NCBI RefSeq assembly: GCF_946478885.1
Contig: NZ_CAMLDX010000112.1
Location: 1-10,543 of the forward strand
DNA: 10,543 bases
Reading direction: 5' to 3'
From: an uncultured Bacillus sp.
GTDB taxonomy: Bacteria > Bacillota > Bacilli > Bacillales_B > DSM-18226
The position numbers and the translations under genes are program-made. Below, piece after piece: positions 1 through 7,505 of this stretch. Each line of letters opens with the position of its first letter. Within the stretch, counting starts at the first letter, position 1. A model generated the notes under the pieces. That model worked only from the letters and a program-made list of their open reading frames with translations, did no database searches and was not told where the DNA came from.

Positions 1-35
1 AAAATCACAAGCAGCTTGAGTAAGGAAAACGGCAT

Positions 36-80
36 ATTTAAAATAAAGGCTGATCCACAGGAACCAGCCTCTTTTGCTTT
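36..80 (-). terminator. Terminator of the protease gene, possibly bidirectional
   Basis: AGGCTG (47-52) pairs with CAGCCT (65-70), and TCC/GGA (54-56 with 60-62) extends the stem inside the loop. Read on the minus strand the hairpin is followed by TTTATTTT, just after the protease stop codon at 80-82. The plus strand also has a T-rich run (71-80), so the same hairpin could end transcription entering from the left edge. Confidence 0.75.
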
Positions 81-1459
81 TATTCCTCTAGATTTTGCGT
101 ATTTTCTTCTGTCCCTTTCTTCTGCTGACTCCTCTGTTCATCTACCCTATGCATTTTTCCAAACTCTTTTTGAGCGGTTATGGTATTCTCGCGGGGGATG
201 ATGGCATCAGTTCTCGTTGAACTAGCCCTCTTCGGCTTAAAGACAAAGGTAAAAAGCATTAGGAAAATGATGACCAGAACCAGTATACCATCAATTAAAT
301 AGAACAGTGTTTTATACTCTGACCAGAGAATCTTGCTTGCGTCGATTTTATTTTGTGAATCAGCGATATAATCTTTCACTTCTGAATGATTTGGATAAAT
401 TCTTGCAACAGCCTCGAATTTTTCCAATGCATCTTTGTAATAACCGCCCCAGTATAATTCTAACCCTTCTCTGTAGAGCTTATCGGCACGTCCGCTTTTG
501 TTTTTTGCGCCCGCCTGATTGACAAATTCCTTCACTGTATTAACGGGAACTGCAAAATTAAAGCCCTGCACTTCTTGACCATTGACTGTATCTCCGCGGA
601 ATGTTAATAATCCGATGATGTCTCCTTTTTCATTTATGACCGGACCGCCGCTGTTTCCATGCGTTGCAGCCGCATTAATTTGAATAACAGGACTGCCGCC
701 CTGCTCCAGCGTTTTGGAAGCGGAAGAAACCTGTCCGCCATTCATCGATGACTCCAGTAAAGAATCAGTTGAGAATAAATCAGACTCTGCCGCGGCCGGA
801 TAGCCAATGACCCAAATATTATTCTGATTTTCTACAGTATCAGAGTTTCCCAGCTTTAAGGTTGGTAAATCCTTCCCTTCTATTTTTCACACCGCAACGT
901 CTTTTCCTTGTGTTACAGGAGCTCCATAACTTTTCACCTCACCATCTAATACCTTGCCATCCGGTAAAATAACCTTCAGAACCCTTGTAACATGGGTATA
1001 TTCCGAGTAGGTCCACATATATTCATAGGCTGTTTGAACATCCACCTTAAAATATTCGGCCACTATTGCAGCCAGCTTTTCCAAGCCCCTTGTGGCCAAT
1101 TCAATATCTTCAAGCTGTGTCCCCTCCACTACATGGGCATTTGTTACGATATAGCCGTCAGGACTGATGACGGCTCCAGAACCTGATCCGCCGATATAGG
1201 TTTGATAATTCATTTCAGCTAAAAGAGTATCAACTTCAACTCCAATGTCACTCCAAAAATCATAAAACTTCCAATCAATGACCGCATATTCGACAATTCG
1301 GACAACTGCGGGTTTAGAATACTCAGATATTTTTTGTGCCCGGGAAATTTTCGCTGTGTCAGGCTTAATATTCATTAAAACAAATGAGGCAATAATTACT
1401 GCAATGAGCAAAACACTAATCGGCACGGTGAAAAAAGCCCTTTTTTTCAGAATAATCAC
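80..1459 (-). pseudogene. Membrane-anchored trypsin-like (HtrA/DegP-type) serine protease, interrupted by one in-frame TGA
   Basis: The frame runs 459 codons with a single stop (TGA at 889-887). Both sides of it are in the same frame and together form one S1-family protease. An N-terminal membrane segment (residues about 11-30) is followed by the protease domain. The His is in VTNAHVVEG (H109), the Asp in GKDVAV (D187) and the Ser in HGNSGGPV (S270). The stop falls at residue 191, right after DVAV, where the family usually has Leu followed by KI, so TTA/TTG to TGA is the likely change. An insert of about 45 residues between His and Asp, rich in Tyr and Glu, is unusual. After the protease come a TPR-like helical pair (about 325-363), a second membrane segment (about 386-408) and a charged cytoplasmic tail. 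No PDZ domain is seen. The likely role is an extracytoplasmic protease anchored at both ends. Without readthrough only an inactive fragment lacking the catalytic Ser would be made. Confidence 0.8.
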
Positions 1460-1463
1460 CTCT
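1448..1463 (-). promoter_or_regulatory. Ribosome binding site and doubtful start codon of the protease gene
   Basis: The minus strand reads AGAGGTG (1463-1457) and then ATTATTCTG. The only standard start nearby, GTG at 1459-1457, is part of this Shine-Dalgarno-like run and has no binding site of its own. The spacing best fits CTG at 1450-1448, which starts the basic stretch before the membrane anchor. A TTG changed to CTG would explain this and fits a gene already losing function. This is inference from spacing only. Confidence 0.4.
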
Positions 1464-1604
1464 GGTCATCTGGATAGAATGCCTTTGATCAAATCCAATA
1501 TATTCTTTAAGAAGGAAAAATAAATTTTGTACGAAAAAAATATTAGCAGCTCGTTCAAGCACAAAAATAAGGTTTTGGAGTAAAAACTAGGAAGATGATA
1601 GGAA

Positions 1605-1640
1605 GCCAAATAAAAAGCTGACCTTATTCAAGTCAGCTTT
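1605..1640 (-). terminator. metA terminator containing the stop codon
   Basis: Perfect 8-bp stem: AAGCTGAC (1615-1622) pairs with GTCAGCTT (1632-1639) across a 9-base loop. On the minus strand it is followed by TTTATTT. The metA TGA (1635-1633) lies within the first arm, so the coding region ends inside the hairpin. Confidence 0.85.
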
Positions 1641-2556
1641 CATCGGGATTAATCCAATCATATGGAGTTTCCTGATATACATAATAATTCAGCCAATTGG
1701 AAAATAAAAGGTGTGCATGTGAACGCCAGCGGTTTAATGGTTGTTTTTCCGGATCATTATCCGGGAAATAGTTGACCGGAATTTGCGCCGGGACCCCTTT
1801 TCTCAGGTCGCGCCAATATTCTTCTGCCAATGTTTGTGCTTCGTATTCTAAATGGCCGGTTATCATAATTTGTCTTCCGCCGTGGGCACACATAATAAAA
1901 GGGCCGGCCTCGTTTGAGGTTGAAAGTATTTTAATAGCGGAGCAATTCTCTAAATCTTCCAATGATACGTCAGTATGTCTGGAATGCGGCGCAAGAAAAA
2001 CATCATCAAATCCACGCAACAATTTTTCCGAGCGGTCATTCACAATATGCGAGAAGATCCCGGAACATTTTTGCGGAAGTTCGTACTTATTGATACCAAA
2101 ATGATGATACAGGGCAGCCTGCGCTCCCCAGCAAATATGAAGAGTGGAAGTAACATTGGTTTTCGTCCAATTCATAATTTCAATCAGTTCATCCCAATAG
2201 TCAACTTTTTCAAACGGCAAATTTTCTACCGGTGCTCCAGTGATGATCATCCCATCAAATTTTTTATTTTTAACCTCTTCAAATGTCGTATAGAATTGCT
2301 CAAGATGATACGGGGTAGTATGCTTCGATTCATAAGTGACCGTTTTGAGAAAATAGATATTGACCTGTAAAGGGGTGTTTCCTAAGAGACGCAAAAGATG
2401 AGCTTCGGTCTTTTCCTTTTCCGGCATCAGGTTTAGAAGTAAAATGTTCAATGGACGGATATCTTGTTTACTAGCTCTTTCATCGTCCATGATAAATATA
2501 TTTTCTTTTTCCAGTATTTCTCTTGCTGGAAGAAGTTTAGGTATTTTAATAGGCAA
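1633..2556 (-). CDS. metA: Homoserine O-acetyltransferase (MetA/MetAA type)
   Basis: The gene makes 307 residues, the normal length for MetA. The enzyme acylates the hydroxyl of L-homoserine, the first committed step of methionine synthesis, in the cytoplasm. The sequence starts with the typical [11 protein letters not shown] block. The nucleophile is Cys142 in [16 protein letters not shown], with His235 and Glu237 in ITGHLEYE. Residue 111 is Glu ([10 protein letters not shown]). In this family Glu at this position goes with acetyl-CoA and Gly with succinyl-CoA, so acetyl transfer is expected despite the common label of O-succinyltransferase. Translation starts at TTG (2556-2554), with AAGGAGA at 2570-2564 seven bases upstream. 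The gene is monocistronic, divergent from fhs, and ends in its own terminator. No SAM riboswitch or T-box fits in the leader of about 25-30 bases implied by the promoter. Confidence 0.95.
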   Translation of the reverse strand: MPIKIPKLLPAREILEKENIFIMDDERASKQDIRPLNILLLNLMPEKEKTEAHLLRLLGNTPLQVNIYFLKTVTYESKHTTPYHLEQFYTTFEEVKNKKFDGMIITGAPVENLPFEKVDYWDELIEIMNWTKTNVTSTLHICWGAQAALYHHFGINKYELPQKCSGIFSHIVNDRSEKLLRGFDDVFLAPHSRHTDVSLEDLENCSAIKILSTSNEAGPFIMCAHGGRQIMITGHLEYEAQTLAEEYWRDLRKGVPAQIPVNYFPDNDPEKQPLNRWRSHAHLLFSNWLNYYVYQETPYDWINPDES

Positions 2557-2591
2557 AGTATCATCTCCTTGTAAGATTTAATAATAAAAAT

Positions 2592-2620
2592 ATTATAATA
2601 ACCTTTCTCATTTGTAGCAA
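2592..2620 (-). promoter_or_regulatory. Sigma-A-type promoter of metA
   Basis: On the minus strand, TTGCTA (2620-2615) and a perfect TATAAT (2597-2592) are separated by exactly 17 bases. The TTG start of metA is about 35 bases further on. The -35 box matches TTGACA at four of six positions. This is seen directly; use in the cell is inferred. Confidence 0.65.
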
Positions 2621-2673
2621 TGATATTACTGAAGCTTATCAAAATAATAGCACAAAAGGCTGACAAACAATGA

Positions 2674-2709
2674 TACAATGAGGTGAAGAAATTGCTTAAG
2701 TATGGAGGT
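2674..2709 (+). promoter_or_regulatory. Possible -10 box and the ribosome binding site of fhs
   Basis: TACAAT (2674-2679) could be a -10 box, but no good -35 box lies 16-18 bases upstream, so the promoter call is weak. GGAGGT (2704-2709) sits six bases before ATG 2716. It fixes that codon as the start rather than the in-frame TTG at 2683, which has no ribosome binding site. Confidence 0.5.
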
Positions 2710-2715
2710 ATCAGC

Positions 2716-4404
2716 ATGAGTGTAAAAATTACTGTTAAATCTGACATTGAAATTGCTCAACAATCATATGTAAAGCCTATTAAAGAAGTTGCAGAGACGA
2801 TCGGCTTAACAGAAGATGATTTGGAGCTATATGGGAAATATAAAGCGAAAATATCCTTTGATACTTTAAAAAGACTGGAAACAAAAGAAAGCGGGAAAGT
2901 CATTCTCGTTACAGCTATCAACCCGACACCTGCCGGGGAAGGGAAATCTACAGTTACAGTTGGTCTTGGGGATGCATTCAAAAAACTTGGCAAGAACGTT
3001 GTCATTGCCTTAAGGGAACCCTCACTTGGACCTGTAATGGGAATAAAAGGCGGTGCCACTGGAGGCGGCTATTCTCAAGTGCTTCCGATGGAAGATATCA
3101 ATTTGCATTTTACTGGAGATTTTCACGCGATTACGTCTGCTAATAATGCTCTTGCTGCTTTACTTGATAATCATCTTCAGCAGGGAAATGAACTGAAGAT
3201 CGACCAAAGACGTATTGTTTGGAAACGGTCTTTGGACTTGAATGACCGTGCGCTGCGCAAGGTCATTGTCGGATTGGGCGGTCCGGCGCAAGGAGTACCG
3301 CGTGAAGATGGTTTTGATATTACTGTAGCATCTGAGATCATGGCAGTTTTATGCCTAGCGTCGGATTTACAGGATTTGAAAAAACGTTTGGCAAGAATTG
3401 TGGTTGCCTATAACATCCATAAGCAGCCTGTAACGGTAGGCGACCTTGGAGTTGAAGGAGCTCTCACCCTGTTGTTAAAGGATGCGGCAAAACCAAATCT
3501 TGTCCAAACAATTGAACATACTCCGGCCCTTGTACACGGAGGACCTTTTGCAAATATTGCCCACGGTTGTAACAGTGTCATTGCCACCAAGGCAGCCTCA
3601 AAGCTTGGCGACTATGTGATTACGGAAGCAGGATTCGGTGCTGACCTAGGAGCAGAGAAATTTTTAAATATTAAAGCGAGAAGCGCTGGTATTAAACCGG
3701 AGGCCGTTGTCATTGTCGCCACTATCCGTGCTTTAAAAATGCACGGCGGTGTGGCAAAGACGGACCTAGGCAAGGAAGATATTCAAGCGTTAAAACGTGG
3801 GTTTGCCAACGTGAAAAAGCATACGGAAACTATTGCCAGTTTCGGGCTGCCTATGGTCATTGCCGTTAACCGGTTTATTACTGATACTGCTCAAGAGGTT
3901 GAGACACTTGTAAACCTGTGCGAACAGGAGAATTTGCCGGTTTCCTTAACTGAGGTTTGGGAAAAAGGCGGTGCCGGGGGAGTGGATCTGGCTAATAAAG
4001 TACTGGAAGCAATGGAAAAGGGCGAATCCGGCTATCATCCATTGTACGAGCTTTCCGATAGCATTGAGGAAAAAGTCCGAACCATCGTACAAAAGGTATA
4101 TGGCGGCAGAGATGTTGAATTATCCTCGAAGGCGAGAAAACAGCTGCGTGAGTTTGAGGAATTCGGCTGGGATAGCCTGCCTGTTTGCATGGCAAAAACA
4201 CAATACTCTCTTTCGGACGATCCGCTTAAGCTTGGCAGACCGGAGGATTTCACGATCAGCATTCGCGAATTTAAGCCGTCTATCGGAGCGGGATTCATTG
4301 TTGCCTTAACCGGCGATGTGATGACTATGCCAGGCCTGCCAAAAGCTCCTGCAGCATTGAAAATGGATGTAGATGACAATGGGAATGCTGTTGGGCTGTT
4401 CTAA
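2716..4404 (+). CDS. fhs: Formate-tetrahydrofolate ligase
   Basis: The product is 562 residues, close to the usual 555-560. The enzyme uses ATP to join formate to tetrahydrofolate, giving 10-formyl-THF for purine synthesis and initiator-tRNA formylation. The ATP-binding loop is TPAGEGKST (residues 71-79). It is followed by the family block around residues 101-122 ([13 protein letters not shown], then ATGGGYSQ), by [15 protein letters not shown], and by the C-terminal [15 protein letters not shown] motif. The reading frame is intact. Start ATG 2716 is set by GGAGGT six bases upstream. It is divergent from metA, so two one-carbon/methionine genes share a control region. The gene ends in TAATG, shared with the next gene. 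Confidence 0.97.
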   Translation: MSVKITVKSDIEIAQQSYVKPIKEVAETIGLTEDDLELYGKYKAKISFDTLKRLETKESGKVILVTAINPTPAGEGKSTVTVGLGDAFKKLGKNVVIALREPSLGPVMGIKGGATGGGYSQVLPMEDINLHFTGDFHAITSANNALAALLDNHLQQGNELKIDQRRIVWKRSLDLNDRALRKVIVGLGGPAQGVPREDGFDITVASEIMAVLCLASDLQDLKKRLARIVVAYNIHKQPVTVGDLGVEGALTLLLKDAAKPNLVQTIEHTPALVHGGPFANIAHGCNSVIATKAASKLGDYVITEAGFGADLGAEKFLNIKARSAGIKPEAVVIVATIRALKMHGGVAKTDLGKEDIQALKRGFANVKKHTETIASFGLPMVIAVNRFITDTAQEVETLVNLCEQENLPVSLTEVWEKGGAGGVDLANKVLEAMEKGESGYHPLYELSDSIEEKVRTIVQKVYGGRDVELSSKARKQLREFEEFGWDSLPVCMAKTQYSLSDDPLKLGRPEDFTISIREFKPSIGAGFIVALTGDVMTMPGLPKAPAALKMDVDDNGNAVGLF

Positions 4405-4925
4405 TGTTTGATCCCACCGCATTTGAAAATATTCGAGTGGTGATGGACGGGCTATTCTATGATAAAGATCTGAGCGGTGAAATCATCATTACAGATCGTA
4501 ACGATTTCATCAATACGGCAAAGCTGTCAAGGTCGTATGACTTGTCCTTCCAATTGCCTTCTTTGAACAAGCCGCAGGTGACATGCAAATTTATCTTAAC
4601 GGCCGGCCTTGAAAACTTGTCAGCAGAATTGCTGCAGTTGTCCGAAGACCTTGCCGGCTGTTGCGCAGCGATAGAATTTACTATGAGGCATCATTACAGT
4701 GAACCGTTATTTTTGAAAATAGAAGAATTATTATCAGATATTTGGGGCGATAGTAGAAGGATTCGGGTGACTGTCTGCCGTGAAACTCTTTTGACACAGC
4801 AAAAGGTTCACTATACAGGCAATGTTTCATTTAACCGAATCATTCAGGAAGAACAAATAGAGGATTTAACAGAAATGGCTGAGTACATGATCATTACACT
4901 CAAAAGACTGGAAGAAATGATATAA
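4404..4925 (+). CDS. Protein of unknown function translationally coupled to fhs
   Basis: The product is 173 residues with no family I can name. Its ATG (4404-4406) shares one base with the fhs TAA (4402-4404), and there is no good ribosome binding site in front. It is probably translated by ribosomes finishing fhs. It has no signal peptide or membrane segment, so it is likely cytosolic. Visible features are a mixed beta-rich N-terminal half (residues about 8-70), a pair of cysteines (GCCAA, about 90), an acidic helix and a charged C-terminal helix. The tight overlap suggests a role linked to one-carbon metabolism, but this rests on position only. It is not a shadow frame, because it is the sole long open frame here and it ends just before an intergenic hairpin. 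Confidence 0.8.
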   Translation: MFDPTAFENIRVVMDGLFYDKDLSGEIIITDRNDFINTAKLSRSYDLSFQLPSLNKPQVTCKFILTAGLENLSAELLQLSEDLAGCCAAIEFTMRHHYSEPLFLKIEELLSDIWGDSRRIRVTVCRETLLTQQKVHYTGNVSFNRIIQEEQIEDLTEMAEYMIITLKRLEEMI

Positions 4926-4952
4926 ACGCAAAAGAGGCTGTAACGATTTGGC

Positions 4953-5076
4953 AAGGAGCTGTCTCATAAGGTGTTAGGCATCTACCATGGATCTATATCC
5001 CGTACAGAGTGATGAAAGGGAGACGAGATACTGGATTGTCGTGCCTGACACCTTTACTTTTGGGACAGTTCTTTTT
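4953..5076. repeat. Long imperfect hairpin repeat, possible terminator, between the fhs operon and the hydrolase gene
   Basis: A left arm (4955-4981, containing GAGCTGTCTCA and AAGGTGTTAGGCA) pairs with a right arm (5041-5073, containing TGCCTGACACCTTT and TGGGACAGTTC). The middle has a weaker stem (TATCCCGT with ACGAGATA). The right arm ends in TTCTTTTT, so it can act as a plus-strand terminator for fhs and its partner. GTGCCTGACACC-type sequences recur between genes in some Bacillaceae, as far as I recall, so this may be one copy of a dispersed family. Part of the right arm recurs at 8285-8300. Confidence 0.6.
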
Positions 5077-5219
5077 ATGCTCAAAAATATCAAAACCGTG
5101 CTGTTCCAATACCCATAAATGAAAATCATCTATTTGTCTAAATTTTGGCAAAGGAAGGATCCTTTAGGGGAGGCATAAAAAGCGAATTTTGTCGGATAAA
5201 GTAGAAATTGAAATATAAC

Positions 5220-5263
5220 TGTAATATATCTATTACAAAACTGACAAATTGTGATGGTATACT
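5220..5263 (+). promoter_or_regulatory. Candidate WalR box and promoter of the NlpC/P60 hydrolase gene
   Basis: TGTAAT (5220-5225), five bases, then TATTAC (5231-5236) matches the WalR box TGTWAH-N5-TGTWAH at 11 of 12 positions. TATACT (5258-5263) is a good -10 box, while the -35 region is poor (TTACAA at 5233-5238, 19-base spacer), as expected for an activator-dependent promoter. WalRK controls wall hydrolases of this class, including cwlO (yvcE), in B. subtilis. The same bases also form an inverted repeat TGTAAT/ATTACA, so another regulator is possible. Confidence 0.45.
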
Positions 5264-5269
5264 ACCACT

Positions 5270-5453
5270 AGTTGAGTTAAGGAGAATGTCTAAATCTGAC
5301 ACCCTCTCAGATTCAAATAGGAAAAATCGTTTTCTAATACATAATTAATATTACAAAAATAGTATAAATATTGTCGAACGGCAACGAAGTTTGAACTTAT
5401 CAAGGACCTGATACAGTGAAGGTATTGCCTTAGGATGCAGGGAGGATTTAGTT
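5270..5453 (+). promoter_or_regulatory. Long structured 5' leader of the NlpC/P60 hydrolase mRNA
   Basis: If transcription starts just after the -10 box at 5258-5263, the mRNA leader is about 185 bases and holds no gene. It contains a perfect 7-bp hairpin, AATCTGA (5293-5299) with TCAGATT (5307-5313), loop CACCCTC. A long-range GGCAA (5380-5384)/TTGCC (5425-5429) pairing lies just before the ribosome binding site GGGAGG (5440-5445). A second possible -10 (TATAAA, 5363-5368) could give a shorter transcript. B. subtilis cwlO is also reported to have an unusually long leader affecting mRNA stability. No known riboswitch is recognised. Confidence 0.45.
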
Positions 5454-6617
5454 TTGAAAAAGAAAATCATAACACTTAGTACAACCATCATGCTTGGAAT
5501 GGGAGGTATTCTTACAGTACCGGGTATTAATGCACATGCAAATGTCCAATCCAGTATCAACAAGGCTCAACAAGAGCTTAGCACTTTACAGACGAAAAAA
5601 GCTGATCTTGAAGCGCAAATCACAAAAATGGAACAAGCAATCAAGGATAATAATACTAAGGTTGAAGAAACAAATACTCAAATTGCTCAAACGCAGACCG
5701 AAATTGAAGCACTTAATAAGGAAATTGCTGCGGTTCAGGAACGAATCGTACAGAGAACAGAGATTTTGAAAGAGAGAGCGGTTTCATATCAGGAAAACGG
5801 TGGACAGGTTGGATATTTGGATGTTATCTTAGGCGCTTCTAGTTTCGGTGAATTTATTGACCGTCTTGGTGCTGTTGCCACTCTGTTTGAGGCTGATTCA
5901 GAAATCATCAAACATCTTGAGGAAGATCAAAATACTTTAAAAACAAAACAAGCCTCGGTTGAAAAGAAATTAACCGAATTAAATACGATGAAGGTTGATT
6001 TAGAAGAAATGCAGGCACAAATGGCTGAACAAAAGGCTGAGAACGAAGCATTAAAGCAACAATTACAGTCAGATGAAGCAAACAGCCTTGCTGAAATTGC
6101 CAGCCTGCAACAGCAACAACAAAGTACACTGAATTCAGTGGTTAAATCTCTGAAAAGTGCACCAGCAAACACTGGCAAATCAGCTTCTGCTAATACAGTG
6201 AATGCAGCGCCTTCTCCGGGAGCAACAGGTAGTATTTCAGCAGTCATTAATGCAGGATACAGATATATTGGGAATTCTGTCTATGTATTTGGTGGCGGCA
6301 GAACGGCATCTGATATTGCCAACGGTCGATTTGATTGTTCAGGCTTTGTTTCTTGGGCATTTTCTCAAGCAGGTGTTAGAATCGGGGCCAGTACGTCTGC
6401 TTTAAGAAATACAGGAACGAGAGTATCGCCAAGCGATATGAGACCTGGAGATTTGGTATTCTTCAACACAGTCAAAACAGATGGTCATGTCGGCATCTAC
6501 CTTGGTGGCGGAAAGTTCATTGGCTCACAATCATCAACAGGTGTTGCGATTGCCAATATGTCTGGCGGCTATTGGGCAGGTGTATTCAGTGGAAGAGTAA
6601 TGAGAATTTTAAACTAA
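5454..6617 (+). CDS. Secreted coiled-coil NlpC/P60 peptidoglycan hydrolase, CwlO-like (C40 peptidase)
   Basis: The product is 387 residues. A signal peptide (residues 1-29, cleavage after AHA) is followed by a long coiled coil (about 31-215, rich in Gln, Glu and Lys), a Ser/Ala/Asn linker (about 215-255) and a C-terminal NlpC/P60 domain. The catalytic Cys is 295 (FDCSGF), the His is 345 (DGHVGIY), and the third polar residue is probably Gln359 in FIGSQSSTG. Enzymes of this type cut the D-Glu to diaminopimelate bond in peptidoglycan peptides. In CwlO the coiled coil couples the enzyme to the FtsEX transporter for wall elongation, a role likely here but not shown. Start is TTG 5454 with GGGAGG eight bases upstream. 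It is somewhat shorter than B. subtilis CwlO, so it may be a paralogue. It is monocistronic, with a WalR-like site in front and a strong terminator behind. Confidence 0.9.
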   Translation: MKKKIITLSTTIMLGMGGILTVPGINAHANVQSSINKAQQELSTLQTKKADLEAQITKMEQAIKDNNTKVEETNTQIAQTQTEIEALNKEIAAVQERIVQRTEILKERAVSYQENGGQVGYLDVILGASSFGEFIDRLGAVATLFEADSEIIKHLEEDQNTLKTKQASVEKKLTELNTMKVDLEEMQAQMAEQKAENEALKQQLQSDEANSLAEIASLQQQQQSTLNSVVKSLKSAPANTGKSASANTVNAAPSPGATGSISAVINAGYRYIGNSVYVFGGGRTASDIANGRFDCSGFVSWAFSQAGVRIGASTSALRNTGTRVSPSDMRPGDLVFFNTVKTDGHVGIYLGGGKFIGSQSSTGVAIANMSGGYWAGVFSGRVMRILN

Positions 6618-6624
6618 TAGATGC

Positions 6625-6656
6625 AAAAAGGTGGGAGCAAAATCCTGCCTTTTTTT
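6625..6656 (+). terminator. Intrinsic terminator of the NlpC/P60 gene
   Basis: A 12-bp stem with two G-T pairs: AAAAAGGTGGGA (6625-6636) with TCCTGCC and following T residues (6643-6654), loop GCAAAA, ending in seven T residues. It lies eight bases after the stop codon. The group II intron remnant begins directly after the T run, the usual target position of class C group II introns. The A run before the stem means it could also work on the minus strand. Confidence 0.85.
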
Positions 6657-6839
6657 GTGTGCCAGGCATGGCAACTATCTAGGTGGTGAAAGGTCCACTG
6701 TGGGGGGACACATCGACCAACCACTAAGGAAGCGCAAGGTACTTATCGTGAGATAAGGGCTAGAGGAAGCGTGGAATAAAATCTTGGCTCGACGAACAAA
6801 AATCTGATACTAAGGCTCTATAAAGGGATGAGGCTCCCA
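6657..6839 (+). mobile_element. Group II intron 5' end (domain I remnant)
   Basis: This stretch has no open frame but resembles the start of a bacterial group II intron. It opens with GTGTG (matching the 5' consensus GUGYG), then CCAGGCATGG and AGGTGGTGAAAGGTCCACT, a stem-loop of the kind found early in domain I. Further along come GGAAGCG repeats and a short CTTATCGTGAGATAAG hairpin (about 6741-6756). It lies directly after a terminator. No reverse transcriptase or maturase follows; similarity stops where the IS4 transposase fragment begins (about 6840). The match is from memory of intron structure, so a covariance model search would settle it. Confidence 0.55.
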
Positions 6840-6840
6840 T

Positions 6841-7244
6841 TCCGAACAAGAAATTGTCCGTATTTACGGCATCCGTTGGGATATCGAAGTATTCTTTAAA
6901 ACGACTAAATGGCTCCTTCGCTTACAGAAAGAGTTTCAAGGACGCTCATATGACTTACTTATCAGTCATACAACGATTATTTTTACTAGATATATCATTC
7001 TTTCTTGGCAAAATCGTTGTCACACCGATGAACGTATATTAGGTGGATTATTTTATGACCTATGTGACGAAATAAATGAACTTGATTGGGCTGTCGCGTT
7101 GCAATTAATCGAGCTTCTTCAAGATGTCTTGAAGAAGACAAATAAACAAACACAACAATTACTTAAAATCAACTATTACAATGGATTGCAGGTTTACCAA
7201 GCTACATTAAAGCTTACCTGCCTGATTTGGTCTGCGAAAGTTGA
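6841..7244 (+). pseudogene. IS4-family transposase, C-terminal fragment with a frameshift
   Basis: Reading from SEQEIVR, the frame carries YGIRWDIEVFFKTTK, which fits the IS4 signature Y-(2)-R-(3)-E-(6)-K exactly and includes the third catalytic acidic residue. It continues through LQKEFQGRSYDLLISHTT and GGLFYDLCDE to KTNKQTQQLLK. At about 7167-7171 an A run is one base short. Shifting frame there recovers QLLQWIAGLPSYIKAY and LPDLVCES, with TGA at 7242-7244. The first two-thirds of the transposase are missing here; the N-terminal part is found inverted at 9771-10376. No inverted repeat is seen after the stop, as Fn3 coding sequence follows at once. Cannot be active. Confidence 0.88.
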
Positions 7245-7411
7245 GTTATCAAGTAACAAAAAACAACGTGGTGATTTATACAGGCTCAGATTTATCTTTT
7301 ATAGATACTAATGTGGCTCCTCGAAAAACATACGTTTATGAAATTGTTGCTGGTAATGCTTCAGGCGTAAGTAAAACTGCTAATATTACTGTTCAAACGA
7401 GCAAGCGGTAA
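7245..7411 (+). pseudogene. 3' end of an extracellular protein gene: second half of an Fn3 domain
   Basis: From 7247 the frame reads YQVTKNN, VVIYTGSDLSFIDTNV, APRKTYVYEIVAGNASG and VSKTANITVQTSKR, then TAA (7409-7411). This is the C strand through G strand of a fibronectin type III domain: Y.V, then DT.V.P.T.Y.Y.I.A.N..G.S, then a terminal ITVQT. The domain has no start and no A/B strands here. The matching first half, ending NWSAV, is on the minus strand at 10377-10429. The IS4-family transposase separated the halves and the inversion then moved this one. The stop codon touches the group II intron 3' end. Confidence 0.75.
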
Positions 7412-7505
7412 TAGGGTAACTTCTTTCGAGGCTACCCCCTCATCAAACCGTACGTGCCCTATTAGGGGTAGCGTTAGGAAAAACCGTTTTCTGCCGAGAC
7501 CCCTA
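7412..7505 (-). mobile_element. Group II intron 3' end (domains V-VI remnant)
   Basis: Read on the minus strand, this holds GGGCACGTACGGTTTGATGA, very like the 3' strand of group II domain V. A domain VI-like hairpin follows (TACCC 7433-7437 with GGGTA 7414-7418) and an end at CCCTAT. On the plus strand, domain V pairs AAC/GTT, TAC/GTA and CCC/GGG with mismatches, so it may be decayed. It follows directly on the DDE transposase fragment and ends at the Fn3 stop codon. After undoing the inversion it lies downstream of, and in the same orientation as, the intron 5' end at 6657. Confidence 0.5.

Noticed and set aside
1..19. End of an upstream plus-strand gene (KSQAA then TGA at 17-19)
   Set aside because: Five codons at the window edge are too few to support a call.
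887..889. TGA in the protease frame as a selenocysteine codon
   Set aside because: The position normally holds an aliphatic residue in DVAVLKI-type motifs, not Cys, and I saw no selenocysteine insertion element. A nonsense change is simpler.
2557..2680. SAM riboswitch or T-box in front of metA
   Set aside because: A good promoter at 2592-2620 leaves a leader of only about 25-30 bases, too short for either, and no antiterminator or S-box motif is visible.
5264..5453. c-di-AMP (ydaO) riboswitch in the hydrolase leader
   Set aside because: These riboswitches often precede wall hydrolases, but I could not find the conserved core or a terminator arm here.
6101..6135. CAGCAACAACAA-like triplet run in the hydrolase gene as a microsatellite
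   Set aside because: It encodes a short Gln run at the end of the coiled coil and shows no sign of being more than low-complexity coding sequence.
6854..7042. Separate 62-residue protein in another frame
   Set aside because: It is a shadow of the IS4 transposase frame, which carries the YREK signature across the same bases.
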